Of a DNA stretch of 5,627 bases, positions 5,353 to 5,627 are shown one piece after another. The notes beneath the pieces were generated by a model that was not told the origin of the DNA, did no database searches, and saw only the letters and a program-made list of their open reading frames with translations. The position numbers were made by a program, and so were the translations under genes. Position 1 is the stretch's first letter, and the number at the start of each line of letters is the position of its first letter. Source of the DNA: Gemmatimonadaceae bacterium (lineage in GTDB: Bacteria; Gemmatimonadota; Gemmatimonadetes; Gemmatimonadales; Gemmatimonadaceae); contig JABFXM010000554.1 in the NCBI GenBank assembly GCA_013361745.1, forward strand, positions 1 to 5,627. Direction: 5' to 3'.

Positions 5353-5627
5353 ATGGCTCGCTTCGGACGCGCTCGCATCCTTGCCGGCACCGTCGGCTAC
5401 GTGCTGCTCTTCGCGACCTTCCTCTTTCTCGGCGCGGGCACCCTGCACTGGCGTCGCGGCTGGATACTCCTCGCCGTGCTCGTCGTCGCCCGCGTCGTCG
5501 CGCACGTCGCGATCGCCCGCGCGAACCCGGATCTCCTCGCCGAGCGCGCGAAGCTCCCCATCCAGCGTGGGCAGCCGCTCGCCGATCGTGTCCTGCTCGC
5601 CGCGTTCATGGCGTCCGTCGCCCTGCT
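5353..5627 (+). CDS. Isoprenylcysteine carboxyl methyltransferase-like membrane protein (3' partial)
   Basis: The frame is open from ATG 5353 to the right edge, giving 91 residues of an incomplete protein. There are two hydrophobic helices (about residues 13-30 and 37-55) and the beginning of a third (about 79-91). GTLHWRRGWILL between the first two helices and NPDLLAERA after the second match what I know of the bacterial ICMT/PEMT-like membrane methyltransferase family. Its C-terminal half binds S-adenosylmethionine and is outside the window, so the catalytic part cannot be checked. The bacterial members have varied or unknown substrates. The gene is transcribed away from the lipoprotein gene. 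No Shine-Dalgarno sequence precedes the ATG; the start is chosen because the first helix follows it and it begins the conserved region. Confidence 0.65.
   Translation, partial: MARFGRARILAGTVGYVLLFATFLFLGAGTLHWRRGWILLAVLVVARVVAHVAIARANPDLLAERAKLPIQRGQPLADRVLLAAFMASVAL

Overview
The window is very GC-rich and gene-dense. It carries long intergenic arrays built from the word ACGTGGGA and its complement. The codon bias (almost all G/C-ending codons), a lipobox that implies an envelope, and the ACGTGGGA arrays make me think of a Gemmatimonadota-like Gram-negative bacterium. That placement is an inference from memory, not something the window proves. No Shine-Dalgarno sequence is visible in front of any of the five starts inside the window.

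Layout, left to right. (1) 2-391, +: the 3' end of a gene for a protein with tandem four-cysteine zinc ribbons and an acidic tip resembling the C-terminus of single-stranded DNA-binding protein (SSB). (2) 395-607: repeat copy A. (3) 609-2465, +: a secreted M61-family (glycyl aminopeptidase-like) metallopeptidase with a C-terminal PDZ domain. (4) 2464-2687: repeat copy B, an inverted homologue of copy A, filling the space between two convergent genes. (5) 2689-3657, -: a soluble di-iron acyl-ACP desaturase with its iron ligands in place. (6) 3708-4712, -: a cation diffusion facilitator (CDF)-type transporter with non-standard metal-site positions. (7) 4709-5212, -: a small lipoprotein that looks like only lobe I of a solute-binding protein. 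(8) 5353-5627, +: the start of an isoprenylcysteine carboxyl methyltransferase-like membrane protein, cut by the window edge.

How the parts relate. Genes 7, 6 and 5 lie in that order on the minus strand. The lipoprotein stop and the transporter start overlap as ATGA, and the desaturase begins about 50 bases after the transporter stop, so one transcript is plausible. The coupled single-lobe binding protein and CDF transporter form an odd pair that could act as one envelope transport or sensing unit. The desaturase would adjust membrane acyl chains, but a functional link to the transporter is not shown.

The strongest non-coding signal is the pair of repeat elements around the peptidase gene. 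They share two blocks of 96% and 93% identity in inverted orientation. Each folds on paper into the same nested structure, an outer stem of at least 13 bp and an inner stem of 21 bp. Each carries a G-quadruplex-type motif in its most conserved stretch. Copy A runs right up to the peptidase start codon, and copy B contains the peptidase stop codon. These look like copies of a dispersed structured element rather than random spacer.
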